A stretch of 64,000 nucleotides of DNA, taken from the NCBI RefSeq assembly GCF_032854445.1, contig NC_088305.1, positions 8,933,606 through 8,997,605 of the forward strand, written 5' to 3'. This document shows, one piece after another, positions 1-12,474 of the stretch. How positions within the stretch are numbered: the stretch's first letter is position 1; every line of letters begins with the position of its first letter. Source of the DNA: Liolophura sinensis (lineage: Eukaryota > Mollusca > Polyplacophora > Chitonida > Chitonidae). The position numbers and the translations under genes are program-made. The notes beneath the pieces are model-generated. The model had not been told where the DNA came from and did not search any database. It saw nothing but the letters and a program-made list of their open reading frames with translations.

Positions 1-52
1 TAATACTCTGAGATAAACTGAAAAGAGGCCAGATTTCACCTGTTATACGCAT
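1..52 (-). repeat. Rep-A fragment at window edge
   Basis: The first bases read as the minus-strand form of Rep-A: GAGATAAACTGAAAAGAGGC followed by a stretch like TTTCACCTGTTATACG. The same order (Ctgaggtaaattgacaagag, then ttcaccggtgacgtgtg) recurs near 27720 and 35800. The copy is cut by the window start. Confidence 0.55.
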
Positions 53-177
53 ACAATGGATATTCATTCATTTGCCGAGAGGTCTAATGACAGTTTTTCA
101 TCAAAGGCGACAATATAGCCTTTCAGCAATGATCTCAAAGAGATTCAAATCCAGTGTCCGCAATAAGTGGGGAGAAT

Positions 178-312
178 TATCTTATTTATTTATTTGTTTG
201 ATTGGTGTTTGTTTGATTGGTGTTTATTTGATTGGTGTTTTACGCCGTGCTCAAAAACATTTCGTTTATACCACAGCGGCCAGCATTATGGCGGAGAAGA
301 GAAATACCAGGT
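178..312 (-). repeat. S1 SINE, 3' fragment
   Basis: TTATTTATTTGTTTGATTGG at the left, then ACGCCGTGCTCAAAAACATT and GCGGCCAGCATTATGGCGG. This is the minus-strand tail of the S1 family. The GTTTGATTGGTGTTT piece is repeated three times at 197-240, a small internal expansion. The tRNA-derived head is missing. Confidence 0.8.
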
Positions 313-589
313 ACCTGTTGAGGACGTGGTTTACCTCAGAGCGAGTCAATGAAATAAATTCTGACTTGGCCTGAATCGTAAACCTCAATAAAATTTACAT
401 GTAATTAAAACATCTCAAAGCGGGGGCTGATCTAACTCGCTGCTGGATGCTCAGAAAAGAAGACTGGTTATTGTATAATCTGCTACCCGATATGCATTAA
501 TTCAACATCGGTCATAATTATTTCATCACCAGGACACGTAATCAGCATGTAAATTATTATGTAAGCTATGCCAGCTCATGTGGGAAAGT

Positions 590-732
590 CTGCCTAGCAG
601 CAACCTGTAGATGGTCGTGGAATTCCACCACGCTCTGTCCGGTTGCCTCCCAGAATAAAGCTGTCCGCCATAGTATAAGAGAAATATTTTCGAGTACTGC
701 GTAAAACACCAATAAGTAAAGAAATAAATGGA
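590..732 (+). repeat. S1 SINE, 3' half
   Basis: Plus-strand S1 body (CAGCAACCTGTAGATGGTCG, CTCTGTCCGGTTGCCTCCCA) and tail (GTACTGCGTAAAACACCAAT). It is 5'-truncated and diverged. Confidence 0.8.
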
Positions 733-2525
733 AATATAGATGTCTCAGAACAGATCAATACTTATCCATTGCATACTATTATACTAATAACATAAGACTT
801 ATAAACATACCAACAAAATTATAGTATTTCTCTGAAAATATGCTTTTGTTTTTCTCTTTAAATTTTCTAATTTCGTGTTGTCCAAACGGATCACTCAGTT
901 TATCAAAGAAATAAAATGTCGGTTGATACCTACAGGAGTTCTGGCCTACTCAGTTGAATTCTACTGAAATAACGAATTAAAACTTCTTGGCGTGCGGTGG
1001 AATTCAAAAATGTACTATATCAACCATACTCAGTGCGGAAATAAATTGGTTGATTACTAGGAACTCTTTCACCTGGAGACATACACAATTAAAACTGTCC
1101 ATACAACATTGCTTTCAATGATATACCTGAGATCCATCAGATTGCAGATGTATATGTCCCCAGGTGGCAATCATGCAAATTTAAGCCCAGTAACACGGTC
1201 GTGTCTGATCCAAATTAGATCGACTTTTTATATAACACTGCAGGAAATAATTAGTATGTATAGAATATATTATTATATGTTACAAAAAAGATATTTGCGA
1301 TTAATCCATCAGACAGTATAGGGACGAATTCAGTAAGATGTATGGGTCGGTATGCACTGATTAAACCAGCCCGAGGGGCTTTTTATTATACACACTAGGC
1401 AGGAATTCTTAATAGTTCATACACGATGCCTCTTCCCCTTTTATTTTCAGCCCTGGACTGACCACTGGGCATACACCGTGCCCACAGCATAGCGGAAGAC
1501 AGATGTTGCAGTTAACTGTCTGTGCTGCTTCAAGACCGTAATGGGGCTGCTGACAGAATTATCCCATCTCCGATCACACTGTCTTGTAAATGCGACCCTT
1601 ACATTTATAAATATACGGCGTCTATGTTAAAGTTGACGTCATCAACTTCATATTTTTAAATTCAAATAGCACGTAATTTGTTGGTCGGTTGAAACTTGAA
1701 CACATCGTATATATGAGGAAATACATTTAGGTGTTTTGCTTTTCTTACTTTCAACGTAGATTTCGCGCGTTCCACATTGTACAAAAAGGAATTTATATGA
1801 TTCTGTAACCTGTGAGAATCAAAACCGTAGACGTTTAAGAGCTTTCGAGTTTATGTTGTCATGCGCATGTAAAACCCGATTAATATGGACACTAAACCTG
1901 AACCAGCCTATAGCTATACCTCAATCTGATGTCTACTTTACAAATCCAATTTATCGAACTGTCTGTTACCGCCTTGAATATAGTCTCGCAGGACACAGTG
2001 TCTCGCGTTACCTCACAGTCGTAGAAATCCTTCCGATGTTCTAAATTATGACTGGTTTATTCGTTTGCGAACGTGAAGCTGTCTTCATTGGAGAGCAGGA
2101 AAAGTGTCAATGCGCATGTTATTCAGCCAAGCGCCAATCAGGATTCACTGTCGTAATAAGTTGTTGGTTTATTGTACTTTTGAATTGTTTAACTGTTCTG
2201 TGACGAGGCTTTCCGCCGGACACTAAGAATCGAAAGACGATATAAAGTTTCTAACCATCTGTTATATTTTCGAAACACATTCCGATTTAAAGTACTTACT
2301 GAATAGCGCAAAACACACTGTCATGAGGGAGGGAATGAAACTCAAAATATAGGCTTTTATACTAGAATACAATGTCAGTGTAACCAATCTGTGTAACTTT
2401 CGTAATACATCCTGTAGAATGGTTGCCCTTTAACAACCGTACTCAAGGCGTTTATTTTACTTATATGAGTTATTGGTTGATTAAACCGTAGTGTTCAGAG
2501 TAAACCTGACAATCCCCTACACTAA
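733..2525. other. No gene seen
   Basis: About 1.8 kb of AT-rich sequence with only short open frames and no convincing splice-flanked coding stretch. The only item of note is a TGACGTCA octamer at 1634-1641, lying inside a short inverted repeat (AGTTGA ... TCAACT). Confidence 0.5.
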
Positions 2526-2640
2526 AAACCGTTGTCGAAACAGCGAGAGCTGGGTTCGAACACACGACCTCTCTGATAAAGGCCCTGACAGTCGCAGCGA
2601 GGCACCGCTTTAAACATGTGAGTCAGCCAGGCCCCAAGAT
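2526..2640 (-). repeat. tRNA-like SINE head (S3-like)
   Basis: On the minus strand this contains GTGTTCGAACCC, a match to the pol III B box, with an upstream tRNA-like segment. Similar heads occur near 28590 and 62130. I take it as a truncated SINE, not a functional tRNA, because no paired acceptor stem is evident. Confidence 0.45.
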
Positions 2641-3900
2641 AAAAAGAAAACACATATACAAGGTTTATGTGATGGGAACGTAGGTCGGTACAAGCTGGGA
2701 CATAACAGGGACCCGAAGCTTCGAGAGAACACCCTGGAGCGTTTTAGATGTGTAGCTTGTCTTGGTATAAGATAACCAGACCTGTGTCTTCGGCTACAGC
2801 AGCGATAGTAAATGTAATCGGTGTACTGAGCTGTTCCACTGGAACACGGTTGGCTCTTTGAGAGAACCTGCGCACCTTAAATACAAGGAACATATGGCTA
2901 CCATCAACGATTCACATGGATGTATACACAGACTTCCCAACACCGCTAAGGCGGTTACTAAACTATGGATCCAAAAATAACCCGAACTAAGACTAAAGGT
3001 CACGCAAGGCTCAACCCTACCATCTTAAACTAGTATTTCTGTATTTTCTTTAACTTCATAGGAAACTGTCAAATCCTGGGATAATCTCGGAACCAAATGT
3101 TTTCTGAGTATCAATGTTTCTGGTGAAGATTTCTAGCCCAGACTTAGTGGCCTTGGAAATATCAGAGCCACTTAGCGATCACTGACACGCCATTTTTTCT
3201 TTTGGGTCAAAGGTCACAAACACTTTTGACCAACAGATTTTTTCTGCAGGCTCTTAATCGCTTGGAGAACGATAACAATTGCTTATTATATTTATTAATC
3301 GATACAAAACGCCATGACTCGTTTTAGCAAAAGAATTTGTAAAACGGAGATGTTTACACAGCAGTAATACATTAGTTCTGTCCGTATAAAAATGCTAGGT
3401 TCACCTTCGAGCATTGGGTGCGTTATCCCAACACTTGACATGGCGAGCGGGCAGGCATCAAGTGCAGCACTTCATATGCAGAGAGGCTTCACTCTCAGCA
3501 GAAGAATAAATGTCGCTGAAGTTCTCGGTTGAAAATGGCCAGGCATTTTTGGTTGCACACACTGCACTTCAAGAACACTAAGAGAGCAATGGGTTCTGGT
3601 TCAAGAATCTACCGTCGTGTCGGAAAATACGCTGGAAAAAATTTACATCGGCTGTGAAATGCATGCAGGCGTTGAAGAGATATGTGACTCGGGTGGTGAA
3701 AACAAAGGCGACGGTGAATGGTTAATAGTCATCTGGATGTCAACAAGTCTTAAATCTTGAGGGGAAGTTCATGTAGGGCGCACTGACAAACGGAGACTTC
3801 CTCCATGGGAACGAGTGAGATGAACTCTAAACACAGATCCCCTCTGTGCACGGAATGAACACAGAAATCTCCTCAACCGTTGTACATGATACTAAGAACT
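2641..3900. other. No gene seen
   Basis: About 1.2 kb without a supportable gene or recognised repeat. Open frames are short and show no family resemblance. Confidence 0.45.
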
Positions 3901-3914
3901 ACTTGGCCACTTAT

Positions 3915-4350
3915 CATTTTACCTCAGGGTTTTATTCTAACTGTTCACTTATATTCTTAGAAAGTAACACTTTAGGCCGCCCGTTGGCTTAAGCAAAATT
4001 AGGTAAAAATGCAATGGTGTTAACTGCAAATTATCAGATGTCATTGGTTTGGAATTACTCAAAATGCTGTGAAATCAATGCCAAGAGACTAATCCTTTGG
4101 AACTTTCAATCCACCACTAGAATTCTGGTTTTTACAGGTATCCAATACAAGCGACTACAGTATACAGGGTAATATAATTAAGATGTACAGCACAGAGAGA
4201 AAAACCGGAGCACCGACGACAACGTGCTAGCTGGCAAATGGTTACACCTAACCGGTGAAATACGATCTCTTGTCAATTTACCTCAGTTAGAGTTAACAGC
4301 AGCGGTTTCAACAGTGTGGTAGTTGGCAAATGGTTACATGTAACCGATGA
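3915..4350 (+). repeat. Rep-A, two partial copies
   Basis: 3915-4085 has CAGGGTTTTATTCTAACTGT, then a GGCTTAAGCAAAATTAGGT segment and TGTTAACTGCAAATTATCAG. 4165-4350 starts with AATTAAGATGTACAGCACAG and contains GCTAGCTGGCAAATGGTTAC. That last motif occurs twice, at about 4228 and 4319, so the second copy carries an internal duplication. Other Rep-A copies are near 18.3, 27.3-27.8, 35.7, 38.1, 39.4, 40.3, 41.0 and 63.0 kb. Confidence 0.7.
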
Positions 4351-4639
4351 AATCCGGCTTCAAATACCAAAATATAACCGGAAGGGATCTTGTGTCAGAT
4401 ACCCTCGAACTTCTTGGTTGTTACGGTCAAATGACAATCCAACGGAGGGAGTGCTTAAAAGGCTTGAGAAGCCATGGCCTCTTTCACATAAAATTATCGA
4501 TCATCCACAGGGAAAAAGGTATCATTTTTCTTCAATATATTGCAGAAAAATCGATCTCATTTCGACTTCGAGCTCGATTCATTTTGGATATCACCCGGAG
4601 GGTATTTCTCCTTAAACCGTCTAAGCACAATTGATAATA

Positions 4640-5100
4640 TTAACAGATCGATATTCAATCAAAGTAGCGGACGTATCTAGTGCACAAAAATATTTGAGCA
4701 AACTCGAAGCCTTTTTGAATGATCATTTTTTAAATTAATAAAGAGGGGTCAGGGGTCATGAGTTGACGTAATGCAGCCAAATGCACACTTTAACGACAGA
4801 ATACATGCGTATTTGGTAATAAAAATAGCTAATTAAGTAACACTCATCACGGTCTATTTATCAGGAAATATTGGTGCAATATTTCACAGACTTTCGAGTG
4901 ACCGAGCAGTGAGAGCATTGGCATCACCAGCAACGGACCAAGATCAAACTCTAGTCGTCTTAGACCTGGAACTTTAAAATCGGAATGGTAATCTACTGAA
5001 GCAGCACTATACTATGACAACAATGGGACAGCCTGTTGCAAGGAGATACTGGCTTGATATTATCTTAATAATACTGAAAGTAGCATTAAACCCATCAATC
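4640..5100. other. No gene seen
   Basis: AT-rich sequence without a recognised feature. Confidence 0.4.
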
Positions 5101-5104
5101 AATG

Positions 5105-5256
5105 AAACAATAAACCTATGCATCGACACAGACATTCGTATACCAGCCTTCAACCAAAACGGACGTTTCAAGTCAATAATCGCAAAGCCGACTTTCAAAA
5201 CCATGTTTGACACAAACCGTCAAAGAACAAAGAAAATACATAAAATACGAAATTAG
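5105..5256 (-). repeat. Rep-B fragment
   Basis: CATCGACACAGACATTCGTA, then ACCAGCCTTCAACCAAAACG and GACGTTTCAAGTCAATAATC: the minus-strand version of a family whose plus-strand copies end in TGTCTGTTTCGACGCATAGA (near 19060 and 33395). The apparent open frames here on both strands are by-products of the repeat. Confidence 0.7.
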
Positions 5257-5889
5257 GGCGGAATTGTGCAAAGAGAAGCAGCCAACTGTTTTCAGTGATG
5301 TTGGAAATGCCGAAGGTATAATTATATGTTCTAGGCGAAAGAGTGAAATCAGTACTTAAAAAGTGCACCACGCTTGTAGATAAGTTCTCAATAATAAAAT
5401 ATGTATCTCAGTTGAGGTATGATTGCAACTGTTCATATATCCAACGAGGCGATCTACTTCAACACGATGAATATACGCTACTTGTAACGGCTGGATCTTC
5501 GCTGACACAACCTTCAACAGATAGGTGCATTTGAACAGTCTACTATTACAGAGCACGGACACACATAAAACCATAACATTTAACGCAACTTAAACAAAAC
5601 GTTCTGCGCCAACCTATCTACTATGGGCCTCTCCGGGCATAGTGGTAAAGGCCTGATGCAATAAATCAACTGCACAAATAGCCCATCGCTTTCACACACA
5701 AATTCAACTTCAGCTTCTTGGAAGCTTCACATAGGCAAACCCGACCGGTCTGTTGTGTCGTGTAAAATCGTTTAGAGAGAATCGTTTAACAGTCATCGAT
5801 GATTTGCCACTAGCTAAAAAAAAGGGGCTCGTTAATTGAAAATAAACATTTTAGCCCATTCTGTTTTGATACCGGCGTACGGCCTTGGA

Positions 5890-6110
5890 CATAGAATTTA
5901 AAGATTCGCCTGCTCTCACTGCCTGTGGGGCCTTAATGACAAGCAACGATCGACGACGCTTGTCGTGCCTTTTACGCAGTTTACTTGTCTTCCACTAATA
6001 AAGTGTTCATATGTGGGCGGCGTCCACATGACAAAGTTGGTCAGTAACTTGTCAAATGTCGGTGGTTTATCCCATGCACCCTTATTTCCTCTAACAATAA
6101 AACTCACCGT
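5890..6110 (+). repeat. S2 SINE-like element, body
   Basis: GCCTGCTCTCACTGCCTGTG, ATCGACGACGCTTGTCGTGC and GTCGGTGGTTTATCCCATGC match, in the same order, sequence near 10090-10290 and 34990-35130. The tRNA-like head present at 10 kb is absent or degraded here. Confidence 0.6.
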
Positions 6111-6164
6111 CATCGTATACGTGAACTATTTTTTATTTGGAGTTTATTGTTGAGCGACAATCAA

Positions 6165-6232
6165 ATAAACAAATCAATCAGTCAGTCAATCAATCAATCA
6201 ATCAACCAACCAACCAACCAAGTCAATCATTC
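6165..6232. repeat. AATC/AACC simple repeat
   Basis: A run of CAAT/CAAC tetranucleotide units (ATCAATCAATCAATC, then AACCAACCAACC), probably decayed from one (CAAT)n tract. Confidence 0.85.
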
Positions 6233-7190
6233 AACCAAATCAAACTTCGGAGTAGGTTTACATCATGACGGCCAAGCTATTCAGCGCGGTAAGCTTTATG
6301 GTGATGTGGGCTATGTATATGTAAGCTTTTTATACATAATCAAGCTGGAAGGGTCTTTGTGGAGAATAAGGTACCACACGGGATAACGGTAGGCTTATGG
6401 GGTTAAGGGATTATCTGGTATTACGCACTGCCTTCAGATATTTACTGTCATATCGGGATATTAGCTCCTAAAATGGCATAGAGGTGATTCCCCTCCTTTA
6501 GTTTCAAACAGTACTCCTTCGCTGCGCGAATCACTTGCATGCTGCAGAGATACGGCGTTCGTGTTGGCACCATCCAATGATCACTGGTTCAGTATCACAT
6601 AGGTTTGTTTTATTTATTTGACTTGTTATAGCACCATGCCCAAATACTGGACTGAACCTCGGACCTTCAGTTTAAGATGCGGACAATTCTGTATAGACTC
6701 TCTGCCACCACAGTGCGTGGCCGTTGTTGGCAATGGTTCCGAGCTGCATGTAAGTCATTCACGAATGTTGAAAACTCACAGTACAGACTCAATGGCGTTG
6801 AGGTTACCCAACGCAACACAAGCCAGCTGTTGACTGCTTTACAACATAAGTACCAGTAACCTTTACGCCTCATATGCTTCACCGGTGACCAGAAGTGGTG
6901 CAACACAATCACGATTGTAAATCAATAACCCAAATAGGAAGTAGGCAGTAATCACAGAAGATGCTAGTTTCGTGTGGAACATCAAATGGAATGAATCCAG
7001 AATTGGCTACGGCGAAAAAATGAACGCCCAGAAAAACTCTTGAAGAGAGTGGATTACGTTTGGATGCCCGAGAAGTCACGTAATATAGCCTGCACTTGAG
7101 ACGAAGTGGATCACGGGTGTATTGATTAATGAAAAGAACACTTCCCGTTTGCCACAGGGAGTCCTCCGCCACCCCTGTGCCCACTCTGGG
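6233..7190. other. No gene seen
   Basis: Nearly 1 kb with short overlapping open frames on both strands, none with recognisable protein content or plausible splice sites. Confidence 0.4.
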
Positions 7191-7213
7191 TAGGCGTGGG
7201 CAGTACTGAATAT

Positions 7214-7286
7214 ATTATGAGGATAGAGGTTTCGGTATCCATGAGGATGAAGGTTTCGGTATCCATGAGGATGAAGGTTTCGACAT
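7214..7286 (+). repeat. 24-bp tandem repeat, three copies
   Basis: The unit GGTTTCGGTATCC plus ATGAGGATGAA is repeated three times. The first copy has GATAGA where the others have GATGAA. Confidence 0.85.
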
Positions 7287-8030
7287 GTACACTACCCGCG
7301 CGATCCCTTCCGTTATTCGACCTTAAGTCGTTAAAGATCGATATTAATGAATACATTGTTATTTATACCGGTGTCTTCCAGGTAAACACCTTGAGAATCT
7401 GTCCAATCAGGAATCGCGTTATAGTGCTGGGCAGGGCGGGAAACGATTAAAGTATATAGTCTTATCATTTTAAACGTTTGCAAGGCAGAGTGAAAGCGCA
7501 ATGAGAACAAATGTACAAAAAGAGTGATTACGCAACAAGAGTAAAAGACCATGTGTAATGAAAGTCAAAGCGCAGAAAGAGGGAATTAGATTAAAATCAC
7601 ACGTAAATGAAGGCCGTTAAAAATCAATTCTTATCACAAACGTAGGGCCCAAAAGTCTATACAGCACTCAGCTTAATGGGTAAAGGAACAGTTCTACAGC
7701 CAGGAAAAAACACCGAAAAACCTGAAAAAAATCATGATTTAATGTCTCACTCGAATCAACAACAAATAGACTCGAAGACGCGATCTCATTGGCCAAGGGA
7801 CGAATTGCTTGATTTAGTATGTAAGAACTCCAGTGTATGTGTTCAGATGCCCATTATCATACAGTGGTGGCTAATTTGTTTTCAAAAACACCCTTCGCGG
7901 GAAATTAGTTTTATCTGCATTAGATGTATGAATGCCTGCACCTCCATGCATCATACCTTGTAGCGTACGGTATTTCAGCTATGAACCAAATTATTGATTG
8001 ATACCATTGTTTTTGACAGGGCAAAACTAT
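7287..8030. other. No gene seen
   Basis: No supportable gene, RNA or repeat. Open frames are short. Confidence 0.4.
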
Positions 8031-8034
8031 CCGA

Positions 8035-8290
8035 ATGCAGAAGAAATCTAGGCCTAAAGAAAACAAATCAACACCTATACAAAAAGTCTGGGCCTAAAAC
8101 ACCTAGGTCTCTAACCCGTCCGGCAGTGTATAAAAATAACCTTGGCCTATGCAGAACAAATCCAGCGTGGCGAAAAACACATCTAGGTCTACGCCAAACA
8201 GAGTAAGTACCATGGAAAACAAATCCACCTCTACGCAAAACACATCTAGGTCTACGCAAAATAATCCACGTCAACGCGAACAAATGATGT
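8035..8290 (+). repeat. Degenerate short tandem repeat
   Basis: Imperfect units around CATCTAGGTCTACGC and AAAACAAATCCA recur about every 20-35 bases (near 8045, 8100, 8150, 8180, 8225 and 8250). They look like an old minisatellite. The weak open frames on both strands come from the repetition. Confidence 0.6.
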
Positions 8291-9265
8291 CTTTTTATAT
8301 ATAATGTCAGTAAGCCTAACTATGTCAAACAGTGCGACTAAAAATATGCTATATTCAACACAATTAGGATATAAAAAAGTATCACACGCAGATGATAACA
8401 TGCGGAAGATCAATTCCATCAAACTGTTTACCATTCCAATTAATTACAGCTGAATATATCGCTGTAATAATTGTACCAGGGAATTTACAGCGACTTGTTT
8501 GCTGAAGTGACCCTTCAAGCGTTCCACGTACATTATCCATTATGTCAAGTGAAAAGTACAATACAAACAGCACATGGTGTCAATCATTTCTTTTAAGGGA
8601 ATAGCAAACGGAGCTCTTGCTAGAAATCATTCTGCATCCTCGTCGAACAAATAGTTAGAGTTTGATCAACACGTCCCTAATGTCCCCTGTGATCACAGCA
8701 TAATCAATCGATCATGGCGGCCTTCCAGACCGGGCGTTCTCTCTTAATCAAATGTTTCCGCTGTATATGGCGTTAATAACGAACCCCAGCATCGATTTTC
8801 GCCATCAACCACCAAGGCATTACGACAGGTAATTAGCACCTGGAATGTCAACAATTAATTAAGCACGTGTGTGTATATCACTGCGTAGGCGAGCATTCGA
8901 TAATCCGTTACACACAGCAGGCGTAACACCGTTTGGTGTAAATGCAGGCACATGGTACCTTCTTGGGGATAAAGACGTAAAAAAGTAATAGCTTCCATGC
9001 CACTTTTTGCTCAGAGGCCGAGCAGAAGTAGCATGTTATACAATAATGTTTAACACAAGCAATGGTTTACACGGAAATAGAGGGTCCGTAGATCCAGCCC
9101 ACACTTGTCAGCTTTTGTGGGGCCATGATGATAAAAGATACGTGCTATACGATGTCCGTTGTACCGTATGAGCAGCAATTCAGATTCCCTCCGACTGCCT
9201 GCAACAGTTGCTCATCCAATTAGAGGACGGGTGAATGGGTCGATGTGCAAACTTCAAATGTGTAC
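8291..9265. other. No gene seen
   Basis: About 1 kb of AT-rich sequence with nothing I can assign. Confidence 0.4.
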
Positions 9266-9269
9266 ATCA

Positions 9270-9330
9270 CAGGTGCTAAATTTCGCCCTCGACTCTCCAA
9301 AGGTCGGCGGTTTACTGTTGGCACTCACAA
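9270..9330 (+). repeat. S2 fragment
   Basis: CTCTCCAAAGGTCGGCGGTT, then TACTGTTGGCACTCACAAG. It resembles the AACGGTCGATGGTTTACTCG block of the S2 copy at 10260 and its equivalents near 6055 and 35110. Confidence 0.45.
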
Positions 9331-10007
9331 GGGATTAAAGGGGATTTGTACTTTTCCTTTTTGTTTTAACGAATTATACAGATTGTGTAAACCCACAATA
9401 TGTACCTTTAATGGTTTTTACCCTGCGAATGCCTGGTTACAGAATACCATAACACACCATCGACGGACAAATCGCCCCAATCATGCTGGCGAAGACTAAT
9501 TTAACATTCCTCTGTGCCTCTCGCCGACGTACCACGCTATCCTGATATTACAAAACAGTATAATATCGCCTGTACATGTAAGACTTTATACTGAAATACA
9601 TTCTGTGCTGTGCACATAATCCCTTGCAGGCCCGAACGTCGGTCGATGTCCAGTTCCTAATTCCATAGACAGACGTTATGGCACGAAGTCACCGCTGGTA
9701 TTTCCGTGGTATTTCCATGTACCCGCATATAACTGGGTACATGAACCCATGCAAAAAACACATACCCTCACATCCCCCTAGACGATATATTAAGCCTTAA
9801 GGCTATACACAATCAGGAAAACTGTGTCCACAACACACACTTCCCGGTTTCCCGAAGTGGTTTTACAATGTGGTTTTGCTGTCTCGACAGTTCCTAATGC
9901 AGTGCAGATATACGGGGATGCAAGACATTTAACCGTTGAATTGCTAATTATGAAATCAGACTTTTATTCCATTTTCATTCAACTTTATAAATCTGTTGAA
10001 GTCGAGA

Positions 10008-10300
10008 CATGGTCTAGCGCGTAAAAGCAGTTGGTTTTCAATCGCTAGGACCCACGAGGTTCAAATCCGTCCCCTTGGACGCGGAATGTGTAGATGTCCT
10101 CTCTCACTGCTTGTGGGGACTTGCTGACAATAAATGGTCGACGAGGCTCGTGTGGCCGCTTGCGCAGTCTTAAGTTCGTACAAGACTTCTGTTAGAAACT
10201 GGATGTGCACACAGTATTTCACACGTCACATGTGGAAACGTCCGCCAGTAACTAGCCAACGGTCGATGGTTTACTCGCGGCACTCCCATCATATAATTAA
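10008..10300 (+). repeat. S2 SINE with tRNA-like head
   Basis: An A-box-like TGGTCTAGCGCG near 10011 is followed by a B-box match GGTTCAAATCC at 10058-10068, the spacing expected of an internal pol III promoter. The body continues with CTCTCTCACTGCTTGTGGGG and GTCGACGAGGCTCGTGTGGC, shared with the elements at 5.9 and 35.0 kb. It is not called as a tRNA because the arms do not form a convincing cloverleaf. Confidence 0.6.
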
Positions 10301-10699
10301 TCAGCATAGCATTAAGCAACAACCACATGAAACTAAGCACTAAATGTATTTTTCGTCAGCCTTCATCGCAGTAACGACAATCGTTCTGATTTCCAGATGC
10401 AGACAAAATGAACATGTAGTCTTATGTCAGACTGTGTTCTCGTAGCCGTACCCTAGCAACCAATGTATATGCTTTGCTATGATAGAACCATGCTCACCAG
10501 GCATACGTAACAGCAGACACGCTTTGCGATGTACCGACCCTTCACACTCTGTAAGCTAGAATTGAAAGGGGCAGGCGGCAAAGTTATCAAAAAATATTAC
10601 TCATCACAAAGGGGCATGGTACCATTTCGAACTGACTATCTATTAACTTGGTATCTCACAAAAAAATGGACCTGGTGTACATCTAAGTGCTGCACCCTT

Positions 10700-10930
10700 C
10701 TAAGAACGTAGGTATGTGTGTCTATGGGTAATACATGTGCATTCATACACTGTGTTTTCTTGTGGCAGGGCGAGTCCCTGGCGAGACACCATGATACTCC
10801 ACCCAGTCTCGTTATGCTGATCAACAACTGAGGCAGCAACGAGAATCATTTTAAAATTTTACCCCATGTCTCCCAACTTTAAGTTGGCTGAAGCGGTCAC
10901 CACCTTCTAAGAAAAGGCGGTGATATCATT
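10700..10930 (-). repeat. S3 SINE fragment
   Basis: ACTGTGTTTTCTTGTGGCAG, then GGCGAGTCCCTGGCGAGACA and TGATACTCCACCCAGTC correspond to the inner part of the S3 copy at 25050-25200 (TAATGTGTTTTCTTCTGGCA and so on). Confidence 0.6.
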
Positions 10931-11499
10931 GTATCATCGAATTCTATGGGCAAGCCACGATACGGTTACAATATGGCCGTGTCAAGGTCTATTCATTTAT
11001 TCATTCTGGACAATAAATAGACATACGCTTGATTACGTTTTACAACGTACATTTACTTCATGAAATAACGCTGATCACACGTTTATTGTACAGTTCTACA
11101 GGCTGTCTGTCATCCTGTTTCTAAAATTATCGTTTTCCTGTAAAAATTTGTCTGGTGCCATCTAACAATTTTGATGTTTTGTCTTTTTTTCTTTAAATAA
11201 ACGGAAACACTTCGCCTCGAACAAGCTCTGTCTATTAAGCAGGATATGTAATATTTATTTTTCTGCTAGAAAACGCAGGCACTTTTTGCCTTTATGTATA
11301 AAACTAGTTAATGGGCCTGTGAAAAGATGCCACCCTGTTCCCTTGCACGTGCAGTGAATAACAGCGCAGTACAGACGTTCTTGCATTTTTTTCCCTTTAG
11401 ATGCTGTAGCTTAGTGATACTGTTCCCAGATGCGTGCAACATGCTAAACTGCCGGATCACAACTTCTTTTCTCAGGTTTTCACCTGCTCATTTCGAGTC

Positions 11500-12240
11500 A
11501 GCCTTAAGGCAGTATATCCATCGTCTTGAATTAGAACGCCGCGCTGGATGTATGTACAGCAGCCAGTAAAGCGTAACTAATACACAAATTTTATCATGAA
11601 CAATTTATATACCAGCATAGTACACGATTTAAGAACTGATTTCACTCATTCGCCTTAAACATGCCTTGCGTCTTTTCAGCATCGCGGATAATTCTTGACT
11701 GCTTCTCTTTGCATGATGCCGCCAAAATCTCGTACTTCATGTACATGAACTTTCTTAGTTCTTTGTTACATGTGGTTTGTGTTAAACGTCATTTGGGAAA
11801 TTTACCTTGCGAATACTGACCGAGAACGTCCATTTTGGTTGACTGCTGGACCGAGAATGTCCATTTTGGTTGACTGCTGGACCGGGAACGTCCATCTTGG
11901 TTGATTGCTGGACTGAGAATGTCCATTTTGGTTGACTGCTGGACCGAGAACGTCCATCTTGGTTGACTGCTGGACAGAGAATGTCCATTTTGGTTGACTG
12001 CTGGACTGAGAATGTCCATTTTGGTTGACTGCTGGACCGAGAAAGTCCATTTTGGTTGACTGCTGGACCGAGAATGTCCATTTTGGTTGACTGCTGGACT
12101 GAGAATGTCCATTTTGGTTGACTGCTGGACCGAGAACGTCCATTTTGGTTGACTGCTGGACCGAGAATGTCATTTTGGTTGACTGCTGGACCGGGAACGT
12201 CCATTTTGATTGACTGTTGGTATACGAATGTCTGTTTCCA
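11500..12240 (+). repeat. Rep-B copy with expanded 3' part
   Basis: Rep-B landmarks in order: AGGCAGTATATCCATCGTCT, TTTCACTCATTCGCCTTAAA, CTGCTTCTCTTTGCATGATG, TGTGTTAAACGTCATTTGGG. These are followed at 11818 by the segment that is single-copy in other Rep-B members but amplified here, and at the end by ATACGAATGTCTGTTTCCAC. Compare 18765-19085 and 33172-33415. Confidence 0.75.
11818..12215 (+). repeat. 31-bp minisatellite, 13 copies
   Basis: The unit is GACCGAGAACGTCCATTTT plus GGTTGACTGCTG. I count 13 copies. Variation is mostly C/T in GAACGT/GAATGT and in CCATTTT/CCATCTT. Copy 12 lacks one base (GTCATT). The array sits inside Rep-B, whose other members carry this segment once. A 31-bp unit without stops in any minus-strand frame gives three overlapping open frames of 107-147 codons; these are not genes. 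Confidence 0.95.
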
Positions 12241-12474
12241 CGCATAGATCCATGGCTAGGTACGCCAACCTAAGAGACTATACATACATAAATGCATGAA
12301 TGCTGCCATGTAGCCCATCAGTACCGTTCTCCGCTCAAATGCAATCGTAATACACACTCTTAAAACGTAAATTTTAAGATATCAACATTTTTAAAGTCTT
12401 GAAATGATACAACATGTTAAATACCGTAGAATGTGGCTATCAGCACCTCAAAAGTTACACCGAAGTCTCGGTTG

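Noticed and set aside
10008-10085. Possible tRNA gene
   Set aside because: A and B boxes are present but the acceptor and anticodon arms do not pair convincingly, and the sequence continues into a repeated SINE body.
11782-12245. Three overlapping minus-strand frames of 107-147 codons with Gln/Ser-rich repeats
   Set aside because: The 31-base unit has no stop in any minus-strand frame and 31 is not a multiple of three, so the three frames simply rotate through the same unit.
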